A DNA stretch of 32,664 nucleotides from an uncultured Algibacter sp. (GTDB lineage: Bacteria > Bacteroidota > Bacteroidia > Flavobacteriales > Flavobacteriaceae), in contig CALKXS010000078.1 in assembly GCA_938003745.1 (NCBI GenBank), forward strand, positions 1 to 32,664, given 5' to 3'. Both the position numbers and the translations under genes were made by a program. Positions 7,722 through 15,182 of the stretch are shown here, piece by piece (position 1 is the first letter of the stretch; the number at the start of each line of letters is the position of its first letter). The notes beneath the pieces were generated by a model. It was not told where the DNA came from and did not search any database. It worked only from the letters and a program-made list of their open reading frames with translations.

Positions 7722-8609
7722 CTACGATTTAAATCGAACTTGCTTTCTGATTTTCTTTGGAAATTTTTTAATTCCGGTTATGGCAGCTTGCTTGTAGTAG
7801 CATTCAGCAGCTTCACTTTGTATTTGGATTTGTCCTTTGTCAAGTATTTTTCCATCGTGTGTTTTCGCATTTTCAACAACCATAACAACTTCTCCATTTA
7901 CAACGTGCACAGCATCATTGCGAACTACATAAATTTCTAAATGATTCCATGCTCCATGAGGCTCATCTGATTCTGTATAAGCACTTGTGTAGCCAATTTT
8001 CTTTAAGTATTTGTTAGAATTTGGGTCGTATTTATTTCGCTTTATTCCTTTAGATCCTCTAATTTCAACTTGTGGAGCGCCAATTTTCGGAGAAGCCGCG
8101 CTTCCTCCAATAGAGATAAAATCTCCCATGTCTGTTTCTTGAACTTGGTACTCTAAACTTGTTTTCCATGTTTTCCAGAAACGACCATGCTCGCCATAAC
8201 AATGATATAAAATCCCGCTATCCCTTAATGCTTTTAGTCTTGGTGCCCATTTTTTATCTCCCCATTTAAACATGATGCTTAAATGATAATTTTCATATGA
8301 TTCTTTAGTTGTAAGACCTCCGTATACTTCACCTGTAATTTTTAAAACAAGCTCTCCATTTTCAGAAATTACAGAGAATACACTTTTTATGTCATTATTA
8401 AGCCCTAAGGGTGTGCCGTCATGAACATTATCAGATTGATATGTTCCAGTAGGTAAGCCTTCTATGGTTGAGTGAGGTACACCATTCCATTTCTCGAAAT
8501 GACTCAAGTTGGTGTCTATTAACTCAATTGTTTTACCTTTTTTTTGAGCATTGATATAGCCTGAAATAAGCAATGACAATGTTAATGCGTAGAAATATTT
8601 TTTTTTCAT
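7722..8609 (-). CDS. secreted DUF1080 family protein (3-keto-disaccharide hydrolase-like)
   Basis: A 295-aa exported protein with a clear signal peptide (MKKKYFYALTLSLLISGYINAQ is split here by type: basic start, hydrophobic core, cleavage after about residue 22). The rest matches the DUF1080/3-keto-disaccharide hydrolase domain, a concanavalin-like fold: YENYHLSIMFKWGDKKWAPR, DSGILYHC, the YQVQETDMGDF block, the W-N-x-L-E-I segment (GAWNHLEIYV) and the terminal GQIQIQSEAAECYYK. Members act on or bind modified sugars in the periplasm, but the substrate here is unknown. It stands alone between hairpins and is not obviously linked to metal uptake. Length is normal for the family. Confidence 0.88.
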   Translation of the reverse strand: MKKKYFYALTLSLLISGYINAQKKGKTIELIDTNLSHFEKWNGVPHSTIEGLPTGTYQSDNVHDGTPLGLNNDIKSVFSVISENGELVLKITGEVYGGLTTKESYENYHLSIMFKWGDKKWAPRLKALRDSGILYHCYGEHGRFWKTWKTSLEYQVQETDMGDFISIGGSAASPKIGAPQVEIRGSKGIKRNKYDPNSNKYLKKIGYTSAYTESDEPHGAWNHLEIYVVRNDAVHVVNGEVVMVVENAKTHDGKILDKGQIQIQSEAAECYYKQAAITGIKKFPKKIRKQVRFKS

Positions 8610-8696
8610 TTTAATTAATTACTTATGCGGTTTAAGTTATAAACGTTTAAAGTAATTATAAAAAATAGGATAGTTAAAAGACATAACTAGTTTTTG

Positions 8697-8729
8697 TAAC
8701 TATTTACTTAAAATTTAAGTAAATAGTTA
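8697..8729. repeat. 16-bp perfect inverted repeat after the feo operon
   Basis: Arms at 8697-8712 and 8714-8729 are exact reverse complements around one base (core ACTTAAAATTTAAGT). It begins 13 bp beyond the stop of the small FeoB-associated gene, so it can act as the feo operon's 3' hairpin, but no T-run follows on that strand. It might instead be an operator for a transcript towards DUF1080. Confidence 0.6.
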
Positions 8730-8742
8730 AGTTGTGTTAATT

Positions 8743-8883
8743 TTAATGGCAGCCACAATCATCGTCTCCTCCACAAACTTTTGTTTTTTTCTTTTTTGGA
8801 GACCAAAAATATGTTTTTATAATAAATCCTAACGCTAGAATTAAAGCCGAAAAAACTAGTATGTTTTGGATAATTGTATTCAT
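8743..8883 (-). CDS. FeoB-associated Cys-rich membrane protein
   Basis: A 46-aa reading frame starting at the ATG at 8881-8883. It has one membrane segment (about residues 4-24, IIQNILVFSALILALGFII), a basic stretch (SPKKKKTKV) and a short tail with three cysteines (VCGGDDDCGCH). This architecture matches the small FeoB-associated Cys-rich proteins found after feoB in many bacteria, proposed to assist Fe(II) handling. It lies 28 bp downstream of feoB and is presumably the last gene of the feo operon. Confidence 0.8.
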   Translation of the reverse strand: MNTIIQNILVFSALILALGFIIKTYFWSPKKKKTKVCGGDDDCGCH

Positions 8884-8911
8884 GATTAATTAAGTCGGTT
8901 TAATAAGTGAA

Positions 8912-11011
8912 TCATTTCAAAAATTGAAAAGCAATTAGGGCTGTTATATAAGCAATAGCTGTCATGATTATTAATTGAAGTGTTGGCCATTTCCAGCTAT
9001 TAGTTTCTCGTTTAACAACGGCTAGTGTACTCATGCATTGCATAGCGAAAGCATAAAATAATAATAATGAAATACCAGAAGCTAATGTAAATAAAGGACC
9101 TCCAAGCATGGTGTTTTTCTCGGCAGCCATTCTGTTTTTTATGGTTTCTTCATCGTCATTCCCAACGCTATAAATAGTTGCTAAGGTTCCAACGAATACT
9201 TCACGAGCAGCAAAACTACTTACTATAGCAATTCCAATTTTCCAATCGTAACCCAATGGTCTTATTGCTGGTTCAATAGCTCGTCCAGTAATGCCTATAA
9301 AAGAGTGTTCTAGTTTGTGAGAAGCAATTTTATTTTGAATTTCTCCTTCATTTAAATTCTGTGAGGCGTATTCTGTTTTTATGATTTCTTCAGCATTGTT
9401 AAACTGTTCTCCAGGACCATAAGAGGCTAAAAACCAAAGTACAATTGAAATGGCTAAAATAATTTTACCAGCACCAAAAACAAAAGACTTTGTTTTTTCT
9501 AAAACTGTAATCGCTACGTTTTTAAACATTGGTAATTTATAGTTTGGCATTTCAACTACAAAAAATGTTTTATTTCTTATTTTTAAAACTTTATTTAAGA
9601 TATATGCTGAAATAACAGCAGATCCAAAGCCTATTAAATATAATAGCATTAAAGTTAAAGCTTGGTAGCTTAAACCAAAAAACCTGCCTTCGGGAATTAC
9701 TAAAGCAATAATTATTAGGTAAACGGGAAGTCTTGCAGAACAGGTTGTAAAAGGTGTAACAAGAATAGTTATTAAACGTTCTTTCCAACTCTCAATATTT
9801 CGTGTTACCATAATTGCAGGAATAGCACAAGCTGTTCCAGAAATTAACGGGACAACACTTTTACCACTCAATCCAAATTTACGCATAACACGATCCATTA
9901 AAAACACAACACGACTCATGTATCCGCTTTCCTCAAGTATGGCAATGAATAGAAATAAGAATGCTATCTGTGGAATAAATATAACAATACCACCAAGTCC
10001 AGGAATGATACCTTCTGCAAGTAAATCTGTAAAAGCACCAGAGGGTAGCTGGTTTTTTAGCCATTCACTTAAAGATGCAAAAACACCATCTATAAAATCC
10101 ATAGGCACTCCAGACCAATCGTAAATGGCTTGAAATATAGTTAGTAAGATAACAAAGAAAATAACATAGCCCCAAACTTTATGCGTTAATACGCGATCTA
10201 GTTTGCTTCGTAAATCTTTAGCTTGAGAAGCGTCAATGGTTTGTCCTTTTTTAAGAGCGTTATTAATAAATTGATAACGTTTTATAGTTTCTTTTTGCTG
10301 AAGTCTTTTTAAGTCGCCTTTACTTTTTGTCTTAAAATCTGCAACCGCATCTATTTGGTTTCTATCAGTTTTACCAAAATTTACATCTTGGGTAATAACT
10401 AACCATAGTTTGTAGAGTAATTGATTTGGGAATGTCTTCTTTAAATTGCTAAAATATTCTTTATCAATATCAGCAGGATTTATACAGGCAGAAGTAGATA
10501 TCTCTTTATAATTAGAAACAAGTTCTTTAAGCTTGTCTATGCCTTCATTTTTGCGTGTACTTATTAAAGCAATTTTGGTGTCTAACTCTTTTTCTAAATA
10601 TTCAATATCAAGAGAAATACCCTTATAACTCATTCTGTCTGCCATATTAATAACAAGAATGGTAGGTATTTCTAAATCTTTAATTTGAGTGAATATGAGT
10701 AGATTCCGTTTTAAGTTTTCTACATCACTAACAACAACAGCAATATTGGGGAAATCCTTATCGTTTTTATTTAAAAGCAATTCTATAACTACATTTTCGT
10801 CAAGCGAAGATGCGTTTAAACTATAAGTTCCAGGTAAATCAATAATGTGAGCTTTAACACCTCTAGGTAACTTACAAATACCTTCTTTTTTTTCAACCGT
10901 AATACCAGGGTAGTTGCCAACTTTTTGGTTTAAGCCAGTAAGTGCGTTAAACACAGAGGTTTTACCCGTATTAGGATTTCCTATTAAAGCTACATTTATT
11001 TGCTTACTCAT
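8912..11011 (-). CDS. feoB: ferrous iron transporter FeoB
   Basis: Inner-membrane Fe(II) transporter with a cytosolic GTPase domain (699 aa). G-protein motifs are intact: G1 GNPNTGKTS at residues 11-19, G2 around Thr38 in NYPGITVE, G3 DLPG at 58-61 and G4 NMAD at 122-125. A helical spacer (about 160-270) leads to a membrane domain with two Gate-type halves, including SGKSVVPLISGTACAIPA and the FAAREVFVGTL block containing the conserved arginine/glutamate. The start overlaps feoA by 8 bp. A metal-box-like sequence before feoA suggests iron- or manganese-dependent repression. Confidence 0.97.
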   Translation of the reverse strand: MSKQINVALIGNPNTGKTSVFNALTGLNQKVGNYPGITVEKKEGICKLPRGVKAHIIDLPGTYSLNASSLDENVVIELLLNKNDKDFPNIAVVVSDVENLKRNLLIFTQIKDLEIPTILVINMADRMSYKGISLDIEYLEKELDTKIALISTRKNEGIDKLKELVSNYKEISTSACINPADIDKEYFSNLKKTFPNQLLYKLWLVITQDVNFGKTDRNQIDAVADFKTKSKGDLKRLQQKETIKRYQFINNALKKGQTIDASQAKDLRSKLDRVLTHKVWGYVIFFVILLTIFQAIYDWSGVPMDFIDGVFASLSEWLKNQLPSGAFTDLLAEGIIPGLGGIVIFIPQIAFLFLFIAILEESGYMSRVVFLMDRVMRKFGLSGKSVVPLISGTACAIPAIMVTRNIESWKERLITILVTPFTTCSARLPVYLIIIALVIPEGRFFGLSYQALTLMLLYLIGFGSAVISAYILNKVLKIRNKTFFVVEMPNYKLPMFKNVAITVLEKTKSFVFGAGKIILAISIVLWFLASYGPGEQFNNAEEIIKTEYASQNLNEGEIQNKIASHKLEHSFIGITGRAIEPAIRPLGYDWKIGIAIVSSFAAREVFVGTLATIYSVGNDDEETIKNRMAAEKNTMLGGPLFTLASGISLLLFYAFAMQCMSTLAVVKRETNSWKWPTLQLIIMTAIAYITALIAFQFLK

Positions 11012-11237
11012 CTATTTTTTCAATTAGAATATGCATTGCAGTTTCTTTTCTTATAGCCAAATGCGTCCCGTTTATATTCAAATACATAGGGTCTTGAAAT
11101 GGAGCTAGCTGTACTAGCTTCACAGAGTTGCCAGGTAAGCATCCCATTTCTAGAAGTTTTAAAGGTATATGTATTGATGAAACATCAGTGATAATACCTT
11201 GTTCACCACGCTTAAGATGTGCTAAAGTGTCTTGCAA
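11004..11237 (-). CDS. feoA: FeoA-family protein
   Basis: Small SH3-like cytosolic partner of FeoB (77 aa): an LAHLKRGEQGIITDV start, then LLEMGCLPGNSVKLV and a terminal ETAMHILIEKI. The frame opens with TTG at 11235-11237; an in-frame TAA lies just upstream (about 11244-11246) and the next ATG would remove the conserved first strand, so TTG is the likely start. Its stop overlaps feoB by 8 bp, showing tight coupling. A -7 promoter box lies at 11264-11271 with a metal-box-like palindrome over the probable transcription start. Confidence 0.88.
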   Translation of the reverse strand: MQDTLAHLKRGEQGIITDVSSIHIPLKLLEMGCLPGNSVKLVQLAPFQDPMYLNINGTHLAIRKETAMHILIEKIDE

Positions 11238-11242
11238 GCTTA

Positions 11243-11258
11243 TTTAGATTGATTTTAA
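11243..11258. promoter_or_regulatory. candidate metal-responsive box before feoA
   Basis: TTTAGATTGATTTTAA matches 13 of 16 positions of the core found upstream of mntR (TTTAGATTTATCTAAA), including an intact TTTAGAT half. It sits 6-21 bp before the feoA start and just downstream of the -7 box, over the expected transcription start, which suits repression. AT-richness makes chance matches more likely, so this is a candidate only. Confidence 0.45.
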
Positions 11259-11263
11259 AGAGC

Positions 11264-11271
11264 CAAAAGTA
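11264..11271 (-). promoter_or_regulatory. -7 promoter box of feoAB operon
   Basis: Minus-strand TACTTTTG fits TAnnTTTG and ends 26 bp before the feoA TTG start. I see no clear TTG -33 partner at the standard distance. Confidence 0.5.
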
Positions 11272-11341
11272 AACTAAAGTTTAGAAGTAAAAAAAGTTTT
11301 GAGTATCAGTTTTCAATTTAAGTTATAGTTTTATTCATGTT

Positions 11342-11452
11342 TTTTGCGTTTCCCGAAAAGGGTCGGGCTTGCGGCAGTCGCTTTTTTGTGTTGCATAGAC
11401 GCAACAACACAAAAAGAGCTTCAATAAATGCCTTAATCCCTAACGCGGGTTT
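11342..11452. repeat. putative dispersed hairpin element, copy 2 (inverted, diverged)
   Basis: Non-coding block between sco1 and feoA. Core: an 11-bp perfect stem, TTTTTGTGTTG at 11383-11393 and CAACACAAAAA at 11405-11415. Outer words GCGTTTCCCG and CGGGCTTGCGGC on one side and CCTTAATCCCTAACGC on the other give an outer GCGTT/AACGC pairing. On the minus strand it reads GCGTTAGGGATTAAGG ... hairpin ... AAGCCCGACCC, a pattern I recall as recurrent in flavobacterial intergenic regions and similar in layout to 3590-3663. It directly follows the sco1 stop (11479) in transcription order and may help terminate it. Confidence 0.45.
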
Positions 11453-11478
11453 ACCTGTAATAGTTAGTGTTAGCTATT

Positions 11479-12147
11479 TTATTTCTCTTGTTTCAAAATG
11501 GCAATATCCTTAAGTAACCTATCAATGTCTTCTTCATCCGTTCCGTCGTAAAACCCACGAATTTGACGTTTTTTATCAATTAGCATAAAGTTTTCGGTAT
11601 GAACCATATCAAAAGGACCACCATCTCCGTTTTCCTTTACTGCTAAATAGCTTTTTCTTGCCAGTCTGTAAATTTCTTTTTTATCTCCAGTAACCAGATT
11701 CCATTTGTTATCGTTCACACCTTTTTTATCGGCATAACGTTTTAATTGTTCAACCGTGTCAATTTCTGGAGTTACAGAATGAGATAATAACATAATCTCG
11801 TTATCATTTAAAATACTCTTTTGTATCTCTGTCATATAATTTGTCATAATAGGACAAATGGTTTGACAAGTAGTGAAAAAGAAATTGGCAACATATATTT
11901 TATCCTTATAATCATTTTGGGTAATAGTTTTCCCATTCTGATTAAGAAAACTAAAATCTGCTATTTTATGATATTTTTTTTTGTATTGCAGCGTGCTATC
12001 TACCAATTCAGTGCTAACCATAGTAGGCTGGTATATAGGGAGTGGCTGGTAAACATTTAAAGTATTATAGATAAGTGAAACTATTATTACAGATATAATA
12101 GCAAAAATAACAGCAAAAACCTTGTAAGACTTTAAAATAGATAACAT
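11479..12147 (-). CDS. SCO1/SenC family copper-binding thioredoxin-like protein
   Basis: Membrane-anchored SCO1/SenC/PrrC protein that delivers copper to, or reduces thiols in, cytochrome c oxidase. I choose the ATG at 12145-12147 (222 aa), not the longer frame from 12201, because a TATCTTTG -7 box lies between them at 12177-12184, placing the upstream codons before the transcription start. One N-terminal membrane segment (about residues 9-29) is followed by a thioredoxin-like domain with the copper ligands Cys94 and Cys98 (TTCQTICP) and His183 (DMVHTENF). Length and motif spacing are normal. The neighbouring rseP gene is divergent; there is no obvious oxidase operon in the window. Confidence 0.9.
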   Translation of the reverse strand: MLSILKSYKVFAVIFAIISVIIVSLIYNTLNVYQPLPIYQPTMVSTELVDSTLQYKKKYHKIADFSFLNQNGKTITQNDYKDKIYVANFFFTTCQTICPIMTNYMTEIQKSILNDNEIMLLSHSVTPEIDTVEQLKRYADKKGVNDNKWNLVTGDKKEIYRLARKSYLAVKENGDGGPFDMVHTENFMLIDKKRQIRGFYDGTDEEDIDRLLKDIAILKQEK

Positions 12148-12176
12148 GTAGATTCTCGTAAAAATTAGAATTGTAA

Positions 12177-12184
12177 CAAAGATA
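12177..12184 (-). promoter_or_regulatory. -7 promoter box of the SCO1-like gene
   Basis: Minus-strand TATCTTTG matches TAnnTTTG and ends 29 bp upstream of the ATG at 12147. A TTG at 12199-12201 lies only 14 bp away, shorter than usual, so the -33 element is uncertain. Confidence 0.55.
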
Positions 12185-12281
12185 CAATGATTTTTATTCA
12201 AGATGAATCTGATACTAGCTTAAATTACTGTTAAAAGCCTTTACTATATTTAATTGTTTTTTTAAAGTTGGTTTAAAAGCT

Positions 12282-12289
12282 TACTTTTG
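12282..12289 (+). promoter_or_regulatory. -7 promoter box of rseP
   Basis: TACTTTTG matches TAnnTTTG 30 bp before the preferred rseP ATG (12320). It supports starting at ATG 12320 or possibly the TTG at 12305; no well-spaced -33 TTG is clear. Confidence 0.5.
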
Positions 12290-12319
12290 TGCGATTATTA
12301 AAATTTGATTGAAAAATAT

Positions 12320-13660
12320 ATGGAGTTTGTTATTAAAATATCTCAGTTTTTATTGAGTCTTTCGCTACTAATTGTATTACACGAATTAGGGCATTTTATA
12401 CCAGCAAAAGCTTTTAAAACTAGAGTTGAGAAGTTTTATTTGTTTTTTGATGTGAAATTTTCATTGTTTAAAAAGAAAATAGGGGGGACAGAGTACGGTA
12501 TTGGTTGGTTGCCTTTAGGAGGTTATGTGAAAATTGCAGGTATGATTGACGAAAGTATGGATACTGAGCAAATGGCAAAAGAACCACAGCCATGGGAATT
12601 TCGTTCTAAACCAACATGGCAACGTTTAATTATTATGTTAGGCGGTGTTTTTGTGAACTTTGTATTAGCATTGGTTATTTACATTTTTGCGTCTTTTATT
12701 TATGGAGATACAGATGTGGATACTGCTAGTATTAAAGACGGATATATGATTGAAAATCCATTACTAACAAATTTAGGTTTTCAAACAGGAGATGATGTTG
12801 TTGCTCTAGGAGGTGTTAGGGTAGAAAATTTATCAGATATGAAATCTAATATTATAGGTGCAGAGTCTGTAACTATTAAAAGAAATGGTGTTGAGCAAAC
12901 AATAGATTTACCAGAAGATTTTCTAGGTCAATTATCTACAAGTAAAGACCGTAGCCTTTTTGAAGTAAGAATGCCTTTTATTTTTAGTCAAGCAACAGAT
13001 TCATCATTAAATAAAGGTGTTGATTTAAAGGAAGGCGATTTTATAAGTGCTATTAATGGTAAAGAAGTTAGATATTTTGATCAGTTTCCTGATGTTTTAC
13101 AATCTTTAAAAGGGCAAACCGTTTCTGTAGATATTAAAAGAGATTCTCAATTCATAAAGAGAGAATTAAAAGTAGATGACAATGGTCAATTTGGAATCTA
13201 TCCTGGAGTAAGCTATAGCCTTTTTGAAAAATTAGGATATTTATCAGTTATAAGAAAACAATATTCATTAGGAGAGAGTTTTGGTGTTGGATATAAAAAA
13301 TTTACAGGGCAGATTACATCATACTTTGGTCAATTAAAAATGATTTTTAGCCCAAGTACTGGAGCGTATAAAGGAGTAGGTGGTTTTAAAGCTATTTTTG
13401 ATATTTTTCCAGATACATGGAGTTGGGAAACTTTTTGGAGTATTACAGCATTCTTATCTATTATGCTTGGTGTTTTAAATTTATTGCCAATTCCAGCTTT
13501 AGATGGTGGTCATGTTGTGTTTTTATTATATGAAATGATCTCAGGAAGAAAGCCTGGAGATAAGTTTATGGAGTATGCGCAAATGGTAGGTTTCTTTCTT
13601 TTAATTGCTTTGGTGTTATTTGCAAACGGTAATGATATTTTTAAAGCGATTTTTGATTAA
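12320..13660 (+). CDS. rseP: RIP metalloprotease RseP (site-2 protease)
   Basis: Intramembrane zinc protease that cleaves anti-sigma factors or signal-peptide remnants within the membrane. With the ATG at 12320 the protein has 446 aa; an in-frame TTG at 12305 would add five residues. The active-site HELGH is at residues 21-25 in the first membrane helix and the third ligand LDG at about 394-396 in LLPIPALDGGH. A PDZ domain pair occupies roughly residues 120-290 (GVDLKEGDFISAINGKEV is the clearest part). C-terminal helices finish the fold. Length is usual for Bacteroidota RseP. It is monocistronic: a hairpin terminator overlaps its stop codon. Confidence 0.95.
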   Translation: MEFVIKISQFLLSLSLLIVLHELGHFIPAKAFKTRVEKFYLFFDVKFSLFKKKIGGTEYGIGWLPLGGYVKIAGMIDESMDTEQMAKEPQPWEFRSKPTWQRLIIMLGGVFVNFVLALVIYIFASFIYGDTDVDTASIKDGYMIENPLLTNLGFQTGDDVVALGGVRVENLSDMKSNIIGAESVTIKRNGVEQTIDLPEDFLGQLSTSKDRSLFEVRMPFIFSQATDSSLNKGVDLKEGDFISAINGKEVRYFDQFPDVLQSLKGQTVSVDIKRDSQFIKRELKVDDNGQFGIYPGVSYSLFEKLGYLSVIRKQYSLGESFGVGYKKFTGQITSYFGQLKMIFSPSTGAYKGVGGFKAIFDIFPDTWSWETFWSITAFLSIMLGVLNLLPIPALDGGHVVFLLYEMISGRKPGDKFMEYAQMVGFFLLIALVLFANGNDIFKAIFD

Positions 13661-13679
13661 AAAAAATCAAATTTTTTTT
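13652..13679 (+). terminator. rseP intrinsic terminator
   Basis: TTTGATT (13652-13658) and AATCAAA (13665-13671) form a 7-bp stem around an A6 loop, followed by eight T. The stop codon TAA lies within the left arm and loop. Confidence 0.7.
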
Positions 13680-13688
13680 AAAAAAAGT

Positions 13689-13718
13689 TTGTGGTATTTA
13701 AAAAAGAAGTTATATTTG
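13689..13718 (+). promoter_or_regulatory. tRNA-Asn promoter, full Bacteroidota consensus
   Basis: TTG at 13689-13691, exactly 19 bases, then TATATTTG at 13711-13718: a perfect match to TTG-N19-TAnnTTTG. The expected start is about 13725, some 19 bp before the mature tRNA. Confidence 0.85.
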
Positions 13719-13743
13719 CACTCGCTAAGTCAAAATAGAAAAT

Positions 13744-13817
13744 TCCTTCTTAGCTCAGTTGGTTAGAGCATCTGACTGTTAATCAGAGGGTCCTTGGTTC
13801 GAGCCCAAGAGGGGGAG
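13744..13817 (+). tRNA. tRNA-Asn (GTT)
   Basis: A 74-base cloverleaf: acceptor stem TCCTTCT/AGGGGGA with two G-T wobbles, D-stem GCTC/GAGC, anticodon stem TCTGA/TCAGA with loop CTGTTAA (anticodon GTT), T-stem CTTGG/CCAAG with loop TTCGAGC, discriminator G. CCA is not encoded. Mobile-element genes start directly after its 3' end, so it is the likely integration target; the 3' half would be duplicated at the far end of the element. Confidence 0.96.
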
Positions 13818-13829
13818 CTTAATAAAGAC

Positions 13830-13866
13830 AAGCCATTCAAGAAATTGAGTGGCTTTCTTTTTTTAT
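13830..13866 (+). terminator. intrinsic terminator downstream of tRNA-Asn
   Basis: AAGCCATTCAA (13830-13840) and TTGAGTGGCTT (13845-13855) pair over 11 bp (one T-G wobble) around a GAAA tetraloop, followed by CTTTTTTT. It would end the tRNA transcript and insulate the element's genes. Confidence 0.85.
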
Positions 13867-13868
13867 AC

Positions 13869-13890
13869 AGGTCAAACATAGGTCAAACAT
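13869..13890 (+). repeat. perfect tandem repeat of AGGTCAAACAT at the element's left end
   Basis: The 11-mer AGGTCAAACAT occurs twice head to tail (13869-13879, 13880-13890), one helical turn apart. It sits between the tRNA terminator and the first element gene, where integrase or excisionase arm sites usually lie. No other copy was noticed in the window. Confidence 0.8.
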
Positions 13891-13907
13891 TTCATATTTT
13901 TGGTTTT

Positions 13908-14768
13908 ATGAAAAGTACAGCAGAATATCCTTTCTTGTTTTTAGACAACTATTTCGAAAATCAAATTCAAAAGGACTTAAAGGAATTTTATACTAATATC
14001 ACAGAAGAACTTTACTTTAACAATATTGAAGAAATAGATAAAGTACGTCATATTATCAAAGTCCCCAATCTTCATCATAAAGAAGAAACCCAAGCTAACT
14101 ATATTACCTTTTCTTTTGAAGGAACTATAAAAACAAAACTTAGAACAGAAATAAACATAACTAAGCGATTTATTGAAAGTGAATTTCAAAAACGTTTTGC
14201 AGATAAAAAAGAAACTACAGGTTATGCTGATTTTTTAAGAATTAAACTTAAACAATACTACACTGATAGAAATATAGAAGAGTTTCCTTTCTTAACAAAG
14301 TATTTTGATGAAATTACTTCTTTGATTGACCAATATTCAAAACAGGTAATCGCAGCCCAAAATGAATATAATCTTTCCTTTAATCTTCTTGCAGATACCA
14401 CAGAAGAACAATTAACCAAAGTAGAAAAATTACATCTTTTGTTGACTGAAACCCCAGCTGTTATAAAATGTAATAAAACAGATTTTATAAATGCTTTCAC
14501 AGGAAAGGAAATAAAAGAAGGTATTTACTGGTTGATTACTGGCAAAAATAAATTTACAAGTAAAATATCCCTATTCTATTTTATAGAAGAGCTTATAAAA
14601 AAACGATATCTAAAAAGTAATATAATAACCGACCTTAGTAGATATATAAAATATGTTTTTAGGGATAATCTTGGAAATGAACTAAAAAACCTGAAACAAT
14701 CAAAATCTACATACTCTAAAAACGTAACTCAAAAAGAAAGAATTGACACTATAATTTCTTCTCTCTAA
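13908..14768 (+). CDS. uncharacterised 286-aa mobile-element protein
   Basis: First gene of the element. I start it at the ATG at 13908 (MKSTAEYPF); the longer open frame to 13794 begins inside the tRNA and crosses its terminator, so it cannot be coding there. A TATTTTTG box at 13895-13902 lies only 5 bp upstream, so the transcript might be leaderless or begin with an alternative start. The protein is soluble, Lys/Glu-rich and mostly alpha-helical, with no membrane segment or nucleotide-binding motif. The C-terminal part (about 200-286; GKEIKEGIYWLITGKNKF, then LSRYIKYVFRDNLGNELKNL) is the kind of sequence seen in RteC-like regulators of Bacteroides conjugative transposons, but I cannot confirm the relationship. 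Function unknown. Confidence 0.75.
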   Translation: MKSTAEYPFLFLDNYFENQIQKDLKEFYTNITEELYFNNIEEIDKVRHIIKVPNLHHKEETQANYITFSFEGTIKTKLRTEINITKRFIESEFQKRFADKKETTGYADFLRIKLKQYYTDRNIEEFPFLTKYFDEITSLIDQYSKQVIAAQNEYNLSFNLLADTTEEQLTKVEKLHLLLTETPAVIKCNKTDFINAFTGKEIKEGIYWLITGKNKFTSKISLFYFIEELIKKRYLKSNIITDLSRYIKYVFRDNLGNELKNLKQSKSTYSKNVTQKERIDTIISSL

Positions 14769-14769
14769 A

Positions 14770-14864
14770 TATACCTTTACCATACAGTCAAGGTATAGTA
14801 AAAGTATATACCTGTACTTCTAAGGTTTCTTTGTCTCAGTATTAATCAGGATAAGCGCTTATCC
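14770..14864. promoter_or_regulatory. palindrome-rich control region before the HTH and Rep-like genes
   Basis: This 95-bp stretch holds TATACCTT (14770-14777) and its inverse AAGGTATA (14790-14797), a third TATACC near 14807-14812, and a perfect 16-bp palindrome GGATAAGCGCTTATCC at 14849-14864, ending 15 bp before the HTH start. It fits an operator set for the HTH protein or an origin/nick region for the Rep-like protein. Confidence 0.6.
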
Positions 14865-14879
14865 ATAACAATTATAGTT

Positions 14880-15182
14880 ATGGAAAATATCCAAACTGAG
14901 ATAGAGGAAATAAAAAGACTTCTTCAACTTAATAATTTAAACACTAAAGAAATATTTAGTGTTGATGATGCTACACAGTATCTACAACTATCAAAATCTT
15001 GTTTACACAAGATGACCAGTAATAAGGAAATCCCTTTTTATAAACCTGGTGGCAAAAAAATCTACTTCAAGAAATCAGAGCTTGATGCATGGGTTTTTAA
15101 CGGTAAGATTACATCTAATAATGAATTGGAATGTGATGTTGAAAACTACCTAAGTAGAACTAATAAAAATCTAGCATTATGA
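14880..15182 (+). CDS. helix-turn-helix (excisionase/MerR-like) protein
   Basis: 100-aa DNA-binding protein. A coiled-coil-like start (IQTEIEEIKRLLQL) leads to a MerR/Xis-type winged helix: FSVDDATQYLQLSKSCLHKM, then EIPFYKPGGKKIYFKKSELDAWV (motif described in parts: helix-turn-helix at about residues 27-45, wing at 50-66). Such proteins act as excisionases or regulators on Bacteroidota integrative elements and often precede rep or mobilisation genes. Its stop overlaps the next gene's start as ATGA, indicating translational coupling. The 16-bp palindrome just upstream is a plausible binding site. Confidence 0.85.
   Translation: MENIQTEIEEIKRLLQLNNLNTKEIFSVDDATQYLQLSKSCLHKMTSNKEIPFYKPGGKKIYFKKSELDAWVFNGKITSNNELECDVENYLSRTNKNLAL

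Noticed and set aside
12148-12201. Longer start of the SCO1-like protein
   Set aside because: The TATCTTTG promoter box lies inside it, so the transcript probably starts downstream of that ATG.
13794-13907. N-terminal extension of the 286-aa protein's frame
   Set aside because: It begins inside tRNA-Asn and runs through the terminator hairpin, so it is not plausible coding sequence.
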